The notes under the pieces are model-generated. The model ran no database searches. It saw nothing but the letters and a program-made list of their open reading frames with translations, and was not told the origin of the DNA. Below, one piece after another: positions 42,212-50,367 of a DNA stretch of 51,954 bases. A program made the position numbers and the translations under genes. Every line of letters begins with the position of its first letter. The stretch's first letter is position 1. Location: assembly GCF_000834015.1 (NCBI RefSeq), contig NZ_JXQI01000053.1:1-51954 (forward strand). Direction: 5' to 3'. Origin of the DNA: Prevotella pectinovora. GTDB lineage: Bacteria; Bacteroidota; Bacteroidia; Bacteroidales; Bacteroidaceae.

Positions 42212-43297
42212 TTATTTCGTGAGTTTATACCACACCCATGCGATGTATGCCAACACGAACGGAATGGCAAGGCTGACGACACTCATAGTCTTCAGGGTGA
42301 ACTCTGATGATGACGAATTGTAGATTGTCAGCGACGACTCCATATCGGCATAAGACGGATAGTAAGGCGTGTCGTTATAGCCTGCCACCCAGAAGAGCGA
42401 CAGAACCACAAGCACCGTTCCCAAGCCGGAGAACCATATTCCCTTGCGACTCTTTCTGAACAGAGCGGCAAAGACTGCATAGAGCACCATGAGTGTGCCC
42501 AAGAGGAAGCTTATGAGCGCCGCCGGCATGGCTATGAAATTGTTGAGATATTTGTTGTCTACCCACTGGAACTCATGCAGGCCGGTAGTTTCGTAACTGC
42601 CGGTCGTAAGCAATACTGCCGTTGTGGCAAGAAAGAGAACGACAAATACCGGAGCATTGACACGGAGCTGTTTTCTGTTCCACTCTGCCGTGTTCTCGTC
42701 TTTCACCTGATTGAGAAACCACAGGTTGGCCTGCACCCTTGTGAGGAACAATACCATCAATCCGAACATCACCACACGCCAATCCAGAAGGACTTCGAGT
42801 CCATGCCAGTCTCCCCACTGCGATATCACGGGAGCTGCAGCGTCTGTGAGATTTGTCTTCTCTACCGTGAAATCGCTTCCGAAGAAGAATGTGCTCACCG
42901 CACCGCCCAAGAGCAGCGGCGCGAGAATGCCGTTGATGAAAAGGAAGATGTCATATAGCTTGCGGCCGAGGATGTTTCCGTCGGAAAGACGGTATTTGAA
43001 GCTCACCGCCTGCACGACGAAGCCGAAGAGTATAAGCATCCATATCCAGTATGCTCCACCGAAGGAGGTGGAATAGAACAGCGGAAACGAAGCGAAGAAG
43101 GCTCCGCCAAAGGTGACGAGCACGGTGAAGGTTAGTTCCCAACGGTGGGCAATGGTATATATCATGTCCTCACGCTGCTCCTCCTTCATCTGGGGTATCA
43201 TCGACTGTCCGCCCTGAACGAAGAGCATGAAGACCAACAGTGATCCCAAGACGGAAATCAAAAGCCACCAGTATTCTTGTAATAATTGATAGTTCAT
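42212..43297 (-). CDS. cydB: Cytochrome bd quinol oxidase subunit II
   Basis: The 361-residue inner-membrane protein has the CydB layout with about nine hydrophobic segments and YTIAHRWELTFTVLVTFGGAFF, AVSFKYRLSD and GRKLYDIFLFINGILAPLLLGG. It partners CydA in the high-affinity oxidase that reduces oxygen to water with quinol electrons, which lets mostly anaerobic Bacteroidetes tolerate and use traces of oxygen. It is the last gene of the DUF4492-cydA-cydB operon, 28 bp after cydA. Confidence 0.95.
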   Translation of the reverse strand: MNYQLLQEYWWLLISVLGSLLVFMLFVQGGQSMIPQMKEEQREDMIYTIAHRWELTFTVLVTFGGAFFASFPLFYSTSFGGAYWIWMLILFGFVVQAVSFKYRLSDGNILGRKLYDIFLFINGILAPLLLGGAVSTFFFGSDFTVEKTNLTDAAAPVISQWGDWHGLEVLLDWRVVMFGLMVLFLTRVQANLWFLNQVKDENTAEWNRKQLRVNAPVFVVLFLATTAVLLTTGSYETTGLHEFQWVDNKYLNNFIAMPAALISFLLGTLMVLYAVFAALFRKSRKGIWFSGLGTVLVVLSLFWVAGYNDTPYYPSYADMESSLTIYNSSSSEFTLKTMSVVSLAIPFVLAYIAWVWYKLTK

Positions 43298-43325
43298 AGT
43301 GTATATATTTGTGGGTTTAACAAAA

Positions 43326-44897
43326 TTAGTTTACGTGTTCCTGCACTTCGGGACCCTTCTTTATCTGCTTTATCATAATGTTTATCTCAGCACACAGCAG
43401 GATGGTGAACAACAAGCCGAAGATGACAAATGTGGTGACGACCTGACCTACCGACAGACTTGACACGGCTGCCTGCACTGGCATGATATCCTGGATTGCC
43501 CATGGCTGACGACCCACTTCGGCTACTATCCAGCCACACTGGGAGCAGAGATATGCCAGAGGCAAAGTGACAAATGCCAAAAGCGGGAATACACTTATTT
43601 TCTTCCATCTGCAGCTCAGCCATCCGCGTCTCTTGAACGACAGGAACACCGTTGCGGCGAGGAACACCAACAGCCATCCGCCTACGGCGACCATGATATG
43701 GAAAGGATAGAACACCATTGCCACATCGGGGATTGCTTCTTTCACATCGTTGAAGTAGCCGTAGCCAAAATACTTGTAGTCTGGCTTCAGTTCCTTTTCT
43801 GCCTTTGCCATTCCGGCAGCGTCGCCTGCCTTCTTAGCCTCGTTGTATGCCGCCAGAGCCTTCTGGGCTGCCTTGCCGCGCTTGATGCGTTCGGCATACG
43901 GAACGGTATTGACCATCTTTCCATCCACAATATCTTTGCCCTCAATAATGTCTTTGATGCCCGGAATAAAGGCATTGGCGTCGTGGCGTCCCAGTATGCT
44001 CAATCCCTTTGGTATGGCTATCTCAAACAGCATCGGATCCTTGTCGTCATTCCACTGTTTTTCCGTATTCAGTATGCCAAAGCCCACAAGGGGCGTGCCT
44101 TCCTTGCCCTCATACAGACCCTCCATGGCAGCGAGCTTCATGGGCTGCACCTTTGTCACCTCAACAGCACTGCCGTCGCCGGAGAACATACACAACAGGA
44201 TGCCTGCAAGACCTACTGCGCCGCCTACCTTGATGGATTTGACGGCAAAGTCTACGTTGCGCTTCTTCATCAGGAACCATCCGCTGACGCATACGACAAA
44301 GGCACCGGCGAGACACCATCCGCTGGTGACGGCATGGATGAACTTGTTTACCGCTACCGGCGACAGAGCCACATCACGGAAGCTGACCATCACATTGCGC
44401 ATCTGGTCGGCAGAAAACTCCATGCCCACAGGATACTGCATCCATGAGTTGGCAACGAGAATCCACCATGCGCTGAGACTCGCTCCGAAGGCAGTGAGCC
44501 AGGTGGCGGCGAGGTGCTGGCCGGCAGAAAACTTCTTCCATCCAAAGAACATCACGGCGAAGAAAGTGCTTTCACAGAAGAAGGCAAAGATGCCCTCGAT
44601 GGCTAATGGAGCACCGAAGATGTCGCCTACAAACCATGAATAGTTGGAGAAATTGGTGCCGAACTCAAACTCCAGGATAATGCCCGTGGCTACTCCGATG
44701 GCGAAATTGACGCCAAAGAGCGTCATCCAGAACTTGGTGAGACTGAGCCATTCCTGCTTGCGGGTGCGGTAATACACTGTCTCCATCACGGCTACTATTA
44801 TTCCCAATCCCAATGTCAGAGGAACGAAAAGCCAATGGTAACATGCGGTAAGGGCAAACTGTGCCCTTGACCATTCTACTACGTTGATTATATCCAT
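43326..44897 (-). CDS. cydA: Cytochrome bd quinol oxidase subunit I
   Basis: The start at 44897 (MDIINVVEWSRAQFAL) is the family start; the longer upstream frame overlaps the DUF4492 gene. The 523-residue protein shows the haem-ligand region ALTACYHWLFVPLTLG, GIILEFEFGTNFSNYSWFVGD, FFCESTFFAVMFFGWKKF, MQYPVGMEF, and VGRQPWAIQ near the C-terminus. A long Q-loop between about 300 and 430, with a Lys/Ala-rich stretch, is the quinol site. It carries haems b558, b595 and d. It lies 11 bp after DUF4492. Confidence 0.95.
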   Translation of the reverse strand: MDIINVVEWSRAQFALTACYHWLFVPLTLGLGIIVAVMETVYYRTRKQEWLSLTKFWMTLFGVNFAIGVATGIILEFEFGTNFSNYSWFVGDIFGAPLAIEGIFAFFCESTFFAVMFFGWKKFSAGQHLAATWLTAFGASLSAWWILVANSWMQYPVGMEFSADQMRNVMVSFRDVALSPVAVNKFIHAVTSGWCLAGAFVVCVSGWFLMKKRNVDFAVKSIKVGGAVGLAGILLCMFSGDGSAVEVTKVQPMKLAAMEGLYEGKEGTPLVGFGILNTEKQWNDDKDPMLFEIAIPKGLSILGRHDANAFIPGIKDIIEGKDIVDGKMVNTVPYAERIKRGKAAQKALAAYNEAKKAGDAAGMAKAEKELKPDYKYFGYGYFNDVKEAIPDVAMVFYPFHIMVAVGGWLLVFLAATVFLSFKRRGWLSCRWKKISVFPLLAFVTLPLAYLCSQCGWIVAEVGRQPWAIQDIMPVQAAVSSLSVGQVVTTFVIFGLLFTILLCAEINIMIKQIKKGPEVQEHVN

Positions 44898-44908
44898 ACG
44901 CTTTTTTA

Positions 44909-45115
44909 TTAAGGTTTCGTTGTTATCAGATTTTCCCTCACTTTGTCTGCTTTCTCCTCGTCGGTGCCCGAAAGGGCGGGCTGGAAAAAGAATATGCGGA
45001 GAACGGCAAACATTATGAAGAGCTTTATGAGGATGATGGTCCACAGCGTCTTGCCGACCGTCATCCCCCTGAAGCCTTCATAATAGAAGAGGAATATTTT
45101 ACGCAATTTCTCCAT
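44909..45115 (-). CDS. DUF4492 protein preceding cydA
   Basis: The 68-residue protein reads MEKLRKIFLFYYEGFRGMTV, then GKTLWTIILIKLFIMFAVLRIFFF, one transmembrane helix. It is the DUF4492 family, which in Bacteroidetes lies directly before cydA and probably helps assembly or stability of the oxidase. This is guilt by association, since I know of no direct proof. It is the first gene of the operon. Confidence 0.85.
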   Translation of the reverse strand: MEKLRKIFLFYYEGFRGMTVGKTLWTIILIKLFIMFAVLRIFFFQPALSGTDEEKADKVRENLITTKP

Positions 45116-45180
45116 ATCTTTGCTTTATCCTCCCCAACGGGCTATTGAACGTTGGGAGTTGTTGTCATAATATAGTTTTG

Positions 45181-45211
45181 CAAAGATACTATTCCTTCTA
45201 CATGTGAACAA
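45181..45211 (-). promoter_or_regulatory. Promoter of the DUF4492-cydAB operon
   Basis: On the minus strand TTG (45209-45211), N20 and TATCTTTG (45181-45188) fit the Bacteroidetes promoter consensus. The first start codon is 65 bp downstream. Confidence 0.7.
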
Positions 45212-45217
45212 TTGTAA

Positions 45218-45242
45218 ATATCTATCCCGTGATAGAGAATAT
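45218..45242. promoter_or_regulatory. Palindrome upstream of the cyd promoter, possible OxyR site
   Basis: CTATCCCGTGATAG (45222-45235) is an inverted repeat CTATC-N4-GATAG, extended by ATAT on both sides. It is centred about 17 bp upstream of the -33 element, where an activator would bind. OxyR sites are built from ATAG/CTAT quarter sites, and oxyR is the next gene upstream; the N6 gap between CTAT and ATAG is one base shorter than in the E. coli consensus. Confidence 0.4.
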
Positions 45243-45269
45243 CTTTTCAGCACGGGATTTTGTCATCTT

Positions 45270-45332
45270 TAAAAGCCATCAGGGCTGCTTGGATTTTGTT
45301 TTTTGGCAACTATATTTTTCAAAACGGTCATA
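45270..45332. repeat. Repeat-family copy at the oxyR stop codon
   Basis: GCCATCAGGGCTGCTTGGAT and TTTTG correspond to the left arm of the family, and CAAAACGGTCATAG to the inverted arm. The TCA in the latter is the minus-strand TGA stop of oxyR (45328-45330). Confidence 0.6.
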
Positions 45333-46254
45333 GCCTGATGCCGTATTTCATTATCCCCTCGCCTATCATCCCTGCGGGCATGAATGTCTTCATGGTGTCG
45401 GTAATGGTGTTGAGCATACGCTCTCTCACATAATCCTCCTTGACATACAGCGACACTCGTCTTTGCGAGAGATAGTCGCCTTCTATCGGGCGCACGTTCT
45501 CCCGCTGCCTGTCGTTGAGAAACGGCAGATGCATCTCCGGAATGATGGTAAACCCGCCATTCTCGTCGACGATATGCACAAGGGTGGTGATGCTGCCAGC
45601 CTCATAGATATGGGTTCCCTTGCTCCGTGCTTTACAGAAAGAGAAAGCGCTGTCTCTCAGACACTGGGCATCCTTCATTATCCACATGTTCTCGTGTTCC
45701 AGATTCTCCGGTTTGAACACGGGCAACTTGCGCCAGCAGCTCTCGGCAAGATATACCATGAATTTCTCTGCATAGAGCGGAATCTCAAGCACCCCATCGC
45801 ACACATTGCCCGATATCGCCATTCCGGCATCCAGTTCGCCTCGCTGCAGCGCCTCTATCATGAAGTTCACTTTCATTTCCTGTATCGACAATTCCACTGT
45901 GGGATACATCTCCCTATAGTGTCTGATGAACTTCGGCAGTATATATGGCGCTATCGTGGGACCTACCGACAATCTGAACCCGCCGCCTATTTGTCCCTTG
46001 TCTTCAGAAACTATCTCGCCGATGCGCTCAATCTCCATCAGCGCATTCTCTGCCTGACGGATTATCTTTTCGCCGGCTGTGGTAGGCGTCACAGATCTGT
46101 TGGTGCGGTCAAAGATTCTGATGTCGAGTTCTTCTTCCAGTTTCTGCAGCATGGCGCTGAGCGTTGGCTGCGATACATTACACGAGTCAGCCGCTTTCGC
46201 AAAATTGCGGAAGCGGTTGACGGCGATTATGTATCTGAGTTGTTGTAGATTCAT
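45328..46254 (-). CDS. oxyR: LysR-type peroxide sensor OxyR
   Basis: The 308-residue protein has the LysR winged helix (LQQLRYIIAVNRFRNFAKAA, VSQPTLSAMLQKLEEELDI) and the OxyR effector domain. Cys198 and Cys207 lie in CLRDSAFSFC, with the same spacing as the redox pair Cys199/Cys208 of E. coli OxyR, so disulfide sensing of H2O2 should be retained. It lies in the same direction 46 bp after the CoA-disulfide-reductase fusion and upstream of the cyd operon, which suggests that it controls its neighbours. Confidence 0.9.
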   Translation of the reverse strand: MNLQQLRYIIAVNRFRNFAKAADSCNVSQPTLSAMLQKLEEELDIRIFDRTNRSVTPTTAGEKIIRQAENALMEIERIGEIVSEDKGQIGGGFRLSVGPTIAPYILPKFIRHYREMYPTVELSIQEMKVNFMIEALQRGELDAGMAISGNVCDGVLEIPLYAEKFMVYLAESCWRKLPVFKPENLEHENMWIMKDAQCLRDSAFSFCKARSKGTHIYEAGSITTLVHIVDENGGFTIIPEMHLPFLNDRQRENVRPIEGDYLSQRRVSLYVKEDYVRERMLNTITDTMKTFMPAGMIGEGIMKYGIRL

Positions 46255-46300
46255 AATGCGGTGTTAGTGAATGGGCATATACATTGTTGACTGTTTATTC

Positions 46301-48796
46301 TTATATAAAGAGATTCACGTTTGCCCTGTCTGCACGCTCCATATAGCTTGCCACACCTCCGACGGTGACATTGTCGAGCAGTTCCTCGCGCTTCACTCCC
46401 ATCACATCCATCGACATCTGGCAGGCTATGAACTCCACTCCATTGTCGATTGCCTGCTGGCGAAGCGACTCCAGAGAGTCCACTCCCTTCTTGTTCATCA
46501 GATAGCGCATCATCTTGGCGCCCATACCCATCATGTTCATCTTCGAGAGTGCCAGTCTGGAAGAGTCTGAAGGGAGCATCCAACTGAACATCCGTCCGAA
46601 GATGTCTTTCTTCACCTTTGGTTTGTGAGTCTTCTTTATGGCATTCAGTCCCCAGAACGTGAAGAATATGCTGACTTTCTTTCTTGTTGCTGCCGCCCCG
46701 TTGGCGAGAACGAATGTGGCGAGCGTCTTGTCGAGATCGTCGCTGAAGAGTATCAACGTCTTTCCAAAATCGTTGGTCTGAGGCTTGGCTGCTTCTATGG
46801 CGCATGGTGTGGCTTTCTCTATGAGAGCTATGTGTATGCCAGCCTCCGACCGTTTGCCCAGAAACTTGTTTCCTGTTGTATTACACCATGCCTCTGCATC
46901 TCTTGGGAAGGCAGCGTCTGTGGCACGGATTTCCAACTGCTGGCCGGCACTCAATGCGTCCATCGCCTGTTTCATCTTCATGATTGGTCCGGGACACTGG
47001 ATGCCACACGCATCTACCTTTATCACCTCTTTGTCTGCGGAACACGACGGAGCATCAGCGCTGCATCCTGACGTTTCTGAAGCGTTCGCCTGACTATTAT
47101 CTGCTGCTTCGCCGAATCCTTCCGGTGTGTTTATCTTTGCAGTGGCAGCCTTGTATGTCTTGTATCCTCCTATCAGATTGCGCACATCTTCATATCCGTT
47201 GGCTTTCAGGATATTGGAAGCCAGATAGCCACGGAGTCCTACTCCGCAGAACAGCCATATCTGCTTGTCTCTCGGTATTTCGGAGAGTCTGTCGCGCATA
47301 TCATCCAACGGGATGTTTATGGCTCCATTTATTGTTCCCAGGGCATATTCATCGGCTGTGCGCACATCGATGAGCGTCACCTTCGTTGTATCAATATCTT
47401 TCAACTCGCGCCAATATAGTGGAGTCATCTTTCCGCTCAGTATATTGCCTGCCACATAGCCTGATATCGCCACGGGATCTTTGGCTGAAGAGAATGGCGG
47501 CGCATAGGCATGCTCCAGACGGGTGAGGTCGTCTACTGCGGCTCCGTTCTTTATCGCCATGGCATATTCATCGATGCGCTTGTCCACTCCGTCGTAGCCC
47601 ACGATCTGAGCGCCATAGAGTCTGCCGTCTTCAGGCGAGAAGGTTATCTTGATGTCCATCTGCATACTGCCGGGATAGTAGCCGGCGTGGGCGCCATTAT
47701 GTATAGTGGCTGAGAGATAAGGGATGTCCATCTGCTTGAGTCGCTTTGCCGGCAGACCGGTAGATGCCACGGTAATGTCGAACACTTTGGCTATTGCCGT
47801 GCCGATTGCCCCTTCGTATCTCTCGTTGTTGCCCGTCACCATATTGTCTGCCACTATGCGAGCCTGACGGTTGGCTGGTCCTGCAAGGAAGTTCAACCAC
47901 GGTTTGCCGGTGATGGGATGAGGATATTCGATGGCGTCGCCTACGGCATAAATGTTCTCGTCTGATGTCTGCAGATACTCGTTCACCCAGATGCCGCGCA
48001 TGTCGCCAAGTTTCAGTCCTGCTGCCTGTGCAAGTCGTGTTTCCGCTCTCACACCGATGCTCAGCAACACCAGGTCTGCCTTGAGACTGATGCCTGATTT
48101 GAAATGCACTTCCAGTTCTTCTCCCTCCTGAGAGAAGCCTTCCACAGCCTGTTCCAGATACAGTTTCACGCCCTGCTGCTGCAGATGGTCGTGCACGAGA
48201 GCCGCCATCGAATAGTCGATAGGCGCCATCACCTGGTTTGCCATCTCCACCACAGCCACCTGTGCGCCGGCGTGCTTCAGATTCTCTGCCATCTCCAGAC
48301 CGATGAATCCACCTCCCACAATGACAGCTCGCCTCACCTTGTGGTTGCTCATGTAACGCTTGATGCGGTCGGTGTCGCTCACGTTTCTCAGCGTGAAGAT
48401 TCCTTCGCTGTCGATGCCATCGAGAGGTGGCACCACTGGCGACGCTCCCGGTGAGAGCAACAGTTTGTCGTAGTATTCGCTATATTCCTTGCCGTCAGCG
48501 GTGCGCACGGTCACTTTTCTGGCTGTCGCATCTATCGCCGTCACTTCACTCCTTGTGCGCACGTCGATATTGAAACGTCTGCCGAAAGCTTCTGGAGTCT
48601 GCACAAACAGACGGTCGCGGTCTTCTATCACTCCACCGATATAATATGGCAATCCGCAGTTGGCGTATGAGATATGTTCTCCTTTTTCAAAGAGTATGAT
48701 TTCTGCATCTTCTGTCATTCGTCTGATGCGTGCGGCTGCAGTAGCTCCACCTGCCACTCCACCCACTATGAGGAATTTTTTCTTGTTTGCTGTCAT
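46301..48796 (-). CDS. CoA-disulfide reductase fused to rhodanese, TusA-like and DsrE-like domains
   Basis: I start at the ATG at 48794-48796 (MTANKKKFLIVGGVAGGATA); the eight codons before it are not conserved in type. In the 831-residue protein, residues 1-450 are a pyridine-nucleotide disulfide reductase with GGVAGG, the single redox Cys47 (HISYANCGLPYYIGG) and YAVGDAIE. Residues 465-560 are a rhodanese with Cys517 in FCGVGLRG. About 590-665 is TusA-like with CPGP (Cys601). The end, about 690-831, is a DsrE-like domain. Together these should reduce CoA disulfide or polysulfide and pass sulfane sulfur along. It sits between thioredoxin and OxyR in the stress block. Confidence 0.9.
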   Translation of the reverse strand: MTANKKKFLIVGGVAGGATAAARIRRMTEDAEIILFEKGEHISYANCGLPYYIGGVIEDRDRLFVQTPEAFGRRFNIDVRTRSEVTAIDATARKVTVRTADGKEYSEYYDKLLLSPGASPVVPPLDGIDSEGIFTLRNVSDTDRIKRYMSNHKVRRAVIVGGGFIGLEMAENLKHAGAQVAVVEMANQVMAPIDYSMAALVHDHLQQQGVKLYLEQAVEGFSQEGEELEVHFKSGISLKADLVLLSIGVRAETRLAQAAGLKLGDMRGIWVNEYLQTSDENIYAVGDAIEYPHPITGKPWLNFLAGPANRQARIVADNMVTGNNERYEGAIGTAIAKVFDITVASTGLPAKRLKQMDIPYLSATIHNGAHAGYYPGSMQMDIKITFSPEDGRLYGAQIVGYDGVDKRIDEYAMAIKNGAAVDDLTRLEHAYAPPFSSAKDPVAISGYVAGNILSGKMTPLYWRELKDIDTTKVTLIDVRTADEYALGTINGAINIPLDDMRDRLSEIPRDKQIWLFCGVGLRGYLASNILKANGYEDVRNLIGGYKTYKAATAKINTPEGFGEAADNSQANASETSGCSADAPSCSADKEVIKVDACGIQCPGPIMKMKQAMDALSAGQQLEIRATDAAFPRDAEAWCNTTGNKFLGKRSEAGIHIALIEKATPCAIEAAKPQTNDFGKTLILFSDDLDKTLATFVLANGAAATRKKVSIFFTFWGLNAIKKTHKPKVKKDIFGRMFSWMLPSDSSRLALSKMNMMGMGAKMMRYLMNKKGVDSLESLRQQAIDNGVEFIACQMSMDVMGVKREELLDNVTVGGVASYMERADRANVNLFI

Positions 48797-48944
48797 GGCC
48801 GATAAATATTTACTCCCCAAACGGTCACTAAGACGTTCAGTAATGGTGAAAGAATAACTTAATCAAATTTTGACCTGTATTTTTATTGGTCAAGTTATTG
48901 TTTTACCTTTACTCAATTGGGGTTATTACTGTTTGATGTCTTTT
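48797..48944. repeat. Gap with a lone repeat-family arm
   Basis: CCCCAAACGGTCACTAAG (about 48813-48830) is a single arm of the stop-codon-associated family, here 17 bp upstream of a start codon and not at a stop codon. No terminator or -7 box is clear, so readthrough from thioredoxin into the reductase is possible. Confidence 0.4.
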
Positions 48945-49241
48945 CTACTTCACTCTCTCTATCACTTGCTTCAGTTCGTTTGCCGACATGGCACCGCTCT
49001 GTCGCCATTTCATCTCTCCTCCGTTGAAAACCATCAGGGTGGGAACGGACTGGATGCGCATCTGCATAGCTATGGCTTCGTTTTTGTCTACGTCAACTTT
49101 CACTATGCGTATGCTGTCGCCGAGTTCTTCCTTCAGTTGTTCCAAAACGGGATGCATTGTCTTGCACGGACCACACCATGTGGCAAAGAAGTCAACGAGA
49201 GTCAGTTGACCGCTCTTTATTATATCTGAAAGCTTTTCCAT
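48945..49241 (-). CDS. trxA: Thioredoxin
   Basis: The 98-residue protein has the thioredoxin fold with the active site TWCGPC (Cys23, Cys26), KVDVDKNEAIAMQMRIQSVPT with the cis-proline, and FNGGEMKWRQSGA. It reduces protein disulfides in the cytosol. It is slightly short at both ends compared with the 105-109 residues usual for TrxA, as is common in this phylum. It leads the minus-strand stress block, and its products would support the CoA-disulfide reductase and OxyR recycling. Confidence 0.95.
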   Translation of the reverse strand: MEKLSDIIKSGQLTLVDFFATWCGPCKTMHPVLEQLKEELGDSIRIVKVDVDKNEAIAMQMRIQSVPTLMVFNGGEMKWRQSGAMSANELKQVIERVK

Positions 49242-49307
49242 ATCTTTTATATTTATTGGTTAATACTTGGGTGTTCATCATTTGGTCTGTCATTGATTTT
49301 GACGATG

Positions 49308-49339
49308 CAAAGATACGGATTCTTTTATAGACAAACAAA
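49308..49339 (-). promoter_or_regulatory. Promoter of the thioredoxin gene
   Basis: On the minus strand TTTG (49336-49339), N20 and TATCTTTG (49308-49315) are an exact consensus. A second TTTG four bases nearer gives N16. The leader is about 60 nt. Confidence 0.75.
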
Positions 49340-49387
49340 TGAGCACATCTATATCATAATAGACTGCAACTATCATAAACTTAAATC

Positions 49388-49446
49388 GGTCTACCCAAAT
49401 TAGAATAAACAAAATACAAACAAGTCCTAATGATCATTTTGTTTTA
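49388..49446 (-). repeat. Repeat-family copy after a lost minus-strand gene
   Basis: Read on the minus strand, TAAAACAAAATGATCATTAG is followed by GACTTGTTTGTATTTTG and ends in TTTGGGTAGACCGATTTAAG. This is the usual order of stop codon, arm and GGATTTTG block. The stop belongs to the fragment at 49444-49524. Confidence 0.5.
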
Positions 49447-49524
49447 AACCGGCAGAAACCCCATGCTTTTACCTATCTCCAATACAGAACGAGATACTTG
49501 AGCTTCAACAGTTTTATGCTCTAA
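49444..49524 (-). pseudogene. C-terminal gene remnant, possibly sigma-factor-like
   Basis: A minus-strand frame reads EHKTVEAQVSRSVLEIGKSM and then GFLPV before a TAA. KTVEAQVSRSV resembles the end of the sigma-4 helix-turn-helix in ECF sigma factors (KTVE-x-x-x-S-x-A), followed by a typical FLP tail. Upstream the frame runs into the palindrome array at 49528, so the gene body is missing. The assignment rests on about 25 residues. Confidence 0.25.
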
Positions 49525-49527
49525 AAT

Positions 49528-49610
49528 GGGCACGATGCTTGCCCATGTGGGGCAAGGTGCTTTCTCAACAGGGGCACGGTGCTTGCCCCTGTTGGGCAGA
49601 ATTTATGCCA
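49528..49610. repeat. Composite element copy 3: four palindromes at exact 22-bp period
   Basis: Units start at 49528, 49550, 49572 and 49594. GGGCACGATGCTTGCCC (49528-49544) and GGGCACGGTGCTTGCCC (49572-49588) keep both arms; the units at 49550 and 49594 have a diverged right arm. Period and unit match copy 1. Confidence 0.8.
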
Positions 49611-49685
49611 AGCGGTTGCCCAATAAGTTGATGTAATCTGATAATTGAAAGCGCATCCGCGATGATAGTGTTAAGCTTACTTTCC

Positions 49686-49818
49686 ATGATACTTCAATGA
49701 TACTTTAATGATACTTTAATGATACTTTTCTGTAAAGCATTCAGAAAAGTATCATTGAGTCAAGTCATTAGTCTATAGCGATTTAGTGGCTTCATTAAGG
49801 AGGAAAATGATACTATGA
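49686..49818 (+). repeat. Composite element copy 3: iterons, hairpin and tail
   Basis: Four 11-bp units (ATGATACTTCA, ATGATACTTTA twice, ATGATACTTTT; 49686-49729) lead into the perfect hairpin GATACTTTTCTG (49721-49732) and CAGAAAAGTATC (49742-49753). TTAGTCTATAG (49768-49778) follows, and AATGATACTATGACT closes the element at about 49806. The stretch 49611-49685 between the two parts shows nothing recognisable. Confidence 0.8.
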
Positions 49819-49828
49819 CTGATTTTTG

Positions 49829-50176
49829 ATGATAAACAAAATTCATAGCGATGTAATAACGATTGGCGACAAACAGGACGTGCACAATCAGATGGCAAAA
49901 TGGTCGTACACTCAAATTGAGAATGTAGACGTGGATGTTAGGGGATTTCTTATTTCGAACCGAGGAAAACTCTTTGCCACGGATGAAGTTCAATTAACAG
50001 ACAACGCCATTGACATCTTCCACGCTTTTGTTGGTCACATGTCATGTAGCGCAGTTACATACGTTTCGCTCGGCGCCTCCAATGGTTGTGCCGACCAACT
50101 TACGAATTGGGATGGAATACAGAAGTTGGGGTTAGGAGCGCCACCAAAAAAGAAGACACAAGGTTTATCCTGGTAA
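49829..50176 (+). CDS. Hypothetical protein
   Basis: The 115-residue frame starts MINKIHSDVITIGDKQDVHN at the ATG at 49829, just after the closing iteron of composite element 3. It contains FLISNRGKLFATDEVQLTD and AIDIFHAFVGHMSCSAVTYVS and ends in a basic tail (PPKKKTQGLSW). No family, signal peptide or membrane helix is seen. It may be a fragment of a larger protein whose promoter was replaced by the repeat. Confidence 0.4.
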   Translation: MINKIHSDVITIGDKQDVHNQMAKWSYTQIENVDVDVRGFLISNRGKLFATDEVQLTDNAIDIFHAFVGHMSCSAVTYVSLGASNGCADQLTNWDGIQKLGLGAPPKKKTQGLSW

Positions 50177-50190
50177 TGACAATGAGAGGT

Positions 50191-50217
50191 GATTTGTAGC
50201 AACCAGCACTACAAATC
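50191..50217. terminator. Perfect 9-bp inverted repeat
   Basis: GATTTGTAG (50191-50199) and CTACAAATC (50209-50217) form a hairpin with a 9-base loop, 15 bp after the preceding stop codon. No T tract follows, so a terminator is uncertain; a recombinase site is another option. Confidence 0.35.
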
Positions 50218-50292
50218 AACTCAAATTGCAGAAATATGATGTCAGAAGTAAAGATTTCCAATGATTTAATATTTCGTCTGAATAAGATTTTT

Positions 50293-50300
50293 TATCTTTG
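50293..50300 (+). promoter_or_regulatory. Promoter -7 box of the upxY gene
   Basis: TATCTTTG fits the TAnnTTTG consensus. A matching -33 element is not clear (TTTC near 50273). About 60 nt of leader precede the TTG start; UpxY-type leaders are known to be regulatory in capsule loci. Confidence 0.5.
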
Positions 50301-50367
50301 TAGTCAATAATTGACAATCCTATCAAGAAAAAGTCTATTGGTTTAATCTAACCTCTGAGCAATAACA

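Noticed and set aside
43698..44447. Open frame of 249 codons antisense to cydA
   Set aside because: The cydA reading is unambiguous by motif, and the antisense product has no recognisable domain.
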